From NCBI RefSeq assembly GCF_008806775.1, contig NZ_WAEM01000002.1, positions 682,001 to 746,000 on the forward strand: a stretch of 64,000 bases of DNA, read 5' to 3'. The notes below the pieces were generated by a model. It had not been told where the DNA came from. It ran no database searches and worked only from the letters and a program-made list of their open reading frames with translations. Every line of letters begins with the position of its first letter. Position 1 is the stretch's first letter. The DNA comes from Flavobacterium luteum. Its GTDB lineage: Bacteria; Bacteroidota; Bacteroidia; Flavobacteriales; Flavobacteriaceae. The translations under genes and the position numbers were made by a program. Below are positions 62,301-64,000 of the stretch, piece by piece.

Positions 62301-62754
62301 AGGTCAAGGAGGAGAAAATGGAGAGAATGGGCAAGATGGCGAAGGTGATGCAAAAGCTATTTTAGAAATTTATAAAGAGCAAAAGCAGCTTAGAGAAGCC
62401 TTACAGAATGAGCTTAATAAAAAAGGAATTGGCGGAAACGGTCAGGGGACTCTTGAGCAAATGAAAGATATTGAAAAGCAATTATTAAATAAAGGTTTTA
62501 AAAATGAAGTACTGCAAAAAGTGCTTAATGTGAAACAAGAATTACTAAAATTAGAGAAAGCCATTCAAGAGCAAGGAGAAGAACAAAAGCGTCAATCTCA
62601 AATCAATAAGAAAGAGTATAATAATCAAATTAAAGCTTTGCCAGACAACTTACAAGATTATTTAAACAGCATCGAGATTTTAAACAGACAAAGCTTACCT
62701 TTGCGCTCCAATTTTGAACAAAAGGTTCAAGAATATTTTAAAAGTAATGATTAG
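59386..62754 (+). CDS. DUF4175 family large membrane-anchored coiled-coil protein
   Basis: A 1122-residue protein. Two membrane helices lie near residues 26-72 and a third near 150-170 (KFLPLAILPILFFAFFYLSG). A beta-rich region follows, then a very long charged coiled-coil (about 500-760; many K, E, D, Q). A low-complexity GKGEG/GEG-rich stretch near 905-985 precedes a helical C terminus. This order matches the DUF4175 proteins that precede ybeY in Flavobacteria. Function unknown. The only suitable start is TTG at 59386. Its stop overlaps ybeY by eight bases, suggesting coupling. Confidence 0.85.
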   Translation: MKSLESSSAIYQKLEAFIKKYYTNELLKGIIFFLGLGLLYFLLTLFVEYFLWLKPMGRLFLFWAFIGVEVYLLLRFIGFPIFKLFKLQKGIDYKEASTIIGNHFSEVSDKLTNFLQLSENKNQSELLLASIDQKANALQPIPFGNAISFNSNKKFLPLAILPILFFAFFYLSGNSNLISQSLNRVVHFNSAFTPPAPFKFIVINDNLQTEQNKDFTLIVKTEGKVIPENALIFIDDESYFMESTKAGEFRFKVEKPISNIAFHIEANAISSPEYELNVITVPSIANFEMQLNFPSYLNKKAEIIKGTGNAVLPEGTRVTWIMNTQATQNVDWTDLKLNFPFSKTENTFVLSKTISQNTEYQIRTSNEKVKHYEKLNYQISVIKDQFPTITINNAPDSLKVDKSYVLGQLSDDNGLSKLFVVYYEKDKPQTARRGAIAIKKANYDQFVFAFPSTLPVVEGISYDYYFEVFDNDAPHHFKSTKSAVFSNRIVTEQEKENQVLQQQNSNINSLQKSLKNQNKQIFELEKLQKSGKEKDNLEFKDQQKVNDFIKRQKQQDEMMKEFAEKMKDNLEKLKTDKNDDFKKELEKRLENADKDLEKNQKLLDELKELNDKIKNEELLEKLDQFKQNSKNQIKNLEQLVELTKKYYVEKKAEQIADKLDKLSEKQDKLSDNEKENKTDKQEEINKEFDAIQEELKDLDKENKELKSPIDIPKDAEKEKSIDEDLKKASEELQKENKSKAKPKQKSASKKMKEMSMKMTESMESGEMEELEEDVKMLRQILDNLLAFSFSQEDLMTEFKGLKRGSPSFNKNLKIQQNLKQQFKHVDDSLFAMSLRNPKIAENITKEIGNVHYNIEKAIENLVDAQITKGLSHQQYTISASNKLADFLSDILNNMQMSMSKMGSGKPKPGKGEGSGIQLPDIIKKQQGLGEKMKEGMKKGAKPGEGKKPGEGNKPGDGEKGKSGKDGKSGNGEGQGGENGENGQDGEGDAKAILEIYKEQKQLREALQNELNKKGIGGNGQGTLEQMKDIEKQLLNKGFKNEVLQKVLNVKQELLKLEKAIQEQGEEQKRQSQINKKEYNNQIKALPDNLQDYLNSIEILNRQSLPLRSNFEQKVQEYFKSND

Positions 62755-63172
62755 TTTTAATTACGAAACCGAGTTTGAGTTGCCAAATGAAAGTGAAATT
62801 TCAAATTGGTTATCTAACGTTATACAAAGCGAAAATAAGAAGGAAGGTGATATTAATTATATATTCTGCGATGACAACTATTTAGTTGAAATAAACCAAC
62901 AATATTTAGCTCATGACACTTTAACAGATATTATTAGCTTTGATTATTCTGTAGGAAACGAACTACATGGAGATGTTTTTATTTCTATTGAAAGAGTTCG
63001 TGAAAACGCACAAGAATTTAAAGTTTCTTTAGAAGAAGAATTGCAGCGAGTAATGGTGCATGGAATTTTACACTACTGCGGATATAAAGACAAGTCGCAT
63101 GACGATGAGTTGTTAATGCGAGAAAAAGAAAATGAAAAAATTAAATTGTTCCACGTGAAACAAATCAAATAG
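62747..63172 (+). CDS. ybeY: endoribonuclease YbeY (rRNA maturation factor)
   Basis: A 141-residue protein starting MISFNYETEFELPNESEIS. The family motif appears as VMVHGILHYCGYKDKSHDDE near residue 103, that is HxxxH followed by a displaced third histidine (the usual form is HGxLHLxGYDH). DIISFDYSVGNELHGDVFIS near 57 is also conserved. The protein matures rRNA 3' ends and acts in ribosome quality control. An in-frame start at 62714 would lie deep in the DUF4175 gene; ATG 62747 gives an eight-base overlap. Its last codons (FHVKQIK) overlap a parS site. Confidence 0.93.
   Translation: MISFNYETEFELPNESEISNWLSNVIQSENKKEGDINYIFCDDNYLVEINQQYLAHDTLTDIISFDYSVGNELHGDVFISIERVRENAQEFKVSLEEELQRVMVHGILHYCGYKDKSHDDELLMREKENEKIKLFHVKQIK
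63147..63162 (+). promoter_or_regulatory. parS centromere site 1 (inside the ybeY 3' end)
   Basis: TGTTCCACGTGAAACA matches the ParB binding consensus at all 16 positions. It encodes the terminal LFHVKQ of YbeY, so coding and segregation functions overlap here. Confidence 0.92.
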
Positions 63173-63196
63173 TTTTCAAAACAAAAAAGTTATAAT

Positions 63197-63212
63197 TGTT
63201 TCACGTGGAACA
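63197..63212 (-). promoter_or_regulatory. parS centromere site 2 (between ybeY and mnmG)
   Basis: TGTTTCACGTGGAACA on the plus strand is the exact reverse complement of site 1, 50 bases further on. The two sites face opposite ways and lie in the mnmG leader, 25 bases before its ATG. Confidence 0.92.
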
Positions 63213-63236
63213 ATCAAATAAAAAAAAGAAATCAAA

Positions 63237-64000
63237 ATGTTTCAAGATCTTTATGATGTGATTGTGGTAGGGGCAGGTCATGCAGGTTCAGAAGCGGCTG
63301 CAGCTTCAGCTAATTTGGGCGCAAAAACCTTGTTGGTAACTATGAGTTTGCAAAACATTGCTCAAATGTCTTGTAATCCTGCTATGGGAGGAATTGCAAA
63401 AGGACAAATCGTTCGGGAAATTGATGCGCTTGGCGGTTATTCGGGAATTGTTTCTGATAGAACAGCTATTCAATTTAAAATGTTGAATAAATCCAAAGGA
63501 CCAGCAATGTGGTCGCCTAGGGTTCAAAGTGACCGAATGCGTTTTGCTGAAGAATGGCGATTGATGTTAGAGCAAACTCCAAATCTTGATTTTTATCAAG
63601 AAATGGTAAAAGGGTTAATTATTGAAAACGGAAAAATAAAAGGAATTACTACGTCATTGGGAGTTACAATTAAAGCCAAATCGGTTGTTTTAACGAACGG
63701 GACTTTCTTAAATGGATTAATTCATATTGGAGAAAAACAGTTTGGTGGAGGTAGAGCCGGCGAAAGTGCTGCATACGGAATAACCGAAGACTTGGTTAAA
63801 GCAGGTTTTGAATCGGGTAGAATGAAAACCGGAACACCGCCAAGGGTTGATGGCCGTTCGTTAGATTATTCGAAAATGAATGAAGAGAAGGGCGATGCTA
63901 AACCAGATAAATTTTCTTATTCAGATGTTACCATTCCATTAGTTCATCAAAAATCGTGTCATATGACCTATACTTCTTTAGAGGTTCATGACATTTTAAG
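63237..64000 (+). CDS. mnmG: tRNA uridine-5-carboxymethylaminomethyl modification enzyme MnmG (partial, N-terminal 254 codons)
   Basis: ATG at 63237 opens a frame that runs to the window end. YDVIVVGAGHAGSEAA (residues 6-21) is the FAD-binding dinucleotide motif. NPAMGGIAKGQIVREID near 46 and GRMKTGTPPRVDGRSL near 198 are MnmG (GidA) signatures. With MnmE it installs the cmnm5 group on U34 of several tRNAs. The gene is frequently origin-linked in bacteria. The C-terminal half is outside the window. Confidence 0.96.
   Translation, partial: MFQDLYDVIVVGAGHAGSEAAAASANLGAKTLLVTMSLQNIAQMSCNPAMGGIAKGQIVREIDALGGYSGIVSDRTAIQFKMLNKSKGPAMWSPRVQSDRMRFAEEWRLMLEQTPNLDFYQEMVKGLIIENGKIKGITTSLGVTIKAKSVVLTNGTFLNGLIHIGEKQFGGGRAGESAAYGITEDLVKAGFESGRMKTGTPPRVDGRSLDYSKMNEEKGDAKPDKFSYSDVTIPLVHQKSCHMTYTSLEVHDIL

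Overview
The window looks like a chromosomal segment of a Flavobacterium-type member of the Bacteroidetes. The DNA is AT-rich. Several promoters fit the Bacteroidetes -33 TTTG / -7 TAnnTTTG pattern. Three very large surface proteins end in type IX secretion (T9SS) type A sorting domains, and many small lineage-typical families are present (DUF2007, DUF4175, GIN-domain, YtxH). No insertion sequence, prophage or CRISPR array is visible.

Regions: (1) 1-456, the 5' part of purD. (2) 580-14957, a surface-polysaccharide locus. A short plus-strand operon (CapK-like ligase, wecB, GT4) converges on a long minus-strand run: flippase wzx, methyltransferase, two O-antigen polymerase/ligase-like membrane proteins, two GT4 enzymes, UDP-glucuronate decarboxylase and the initiating sugar-phosphate transferase. 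A separate GT2 gene follows. (3) 13.7-31.45 kb, a tandem family of LTD-CotH-T9SS surface proteins: one decayed remnant, two full paralogs of about 1130 residues, and a 3033-residue member carrying 22 Ig-like repeats of 88 residues. (4) 31.5-39.8 kb, a minus-strand run with rfbD, rfbC, rfbA, a Wzz-like chain-length protein, a DUF6909-like protein, a carboxypeptidase-regulatory-like protein, a GH3-family protein and an M23 peptidase. (5) 39.9-46.5 kb, tatA, tex, a membrane-anchored HTH protein, a DUF4143-type ATPase behind a palindrome array, a zinc/cation CDF exporter and rpiB. A 670-bp gene-free stretch with five TGTTAACA palindromes follows. (6) 46.5-64 kb, mostly plus-strand housekeeping genes: rnr, a GIN-domain protein, a LysE exporter, an Mrr-like nuclease, tRNA-Cys with an 89-bp tandem array of its own 3' end, folB, glnS, an envelope-stress-like trio, an SPFH protein, gltX, DUF4175, ybeY and mnmG. 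Two perfect parS sites lie between ybeY and mnmG.

Regions 2 to 4 together build and probably length-control a surface polysaccharide (UDP-xylose-type, dTDP-rhamnose-type and ManNAc-type precursors, flippase, polymerase, Wzz), with cell-surface T9SS proteins embedded between its two halves. The coding-strand switch near 46 kb, the palindrome-rich gap there and the parS pair 17 kb away together suggest the window lies close to the chromosomal replication origin. That is an inference, not a proof.
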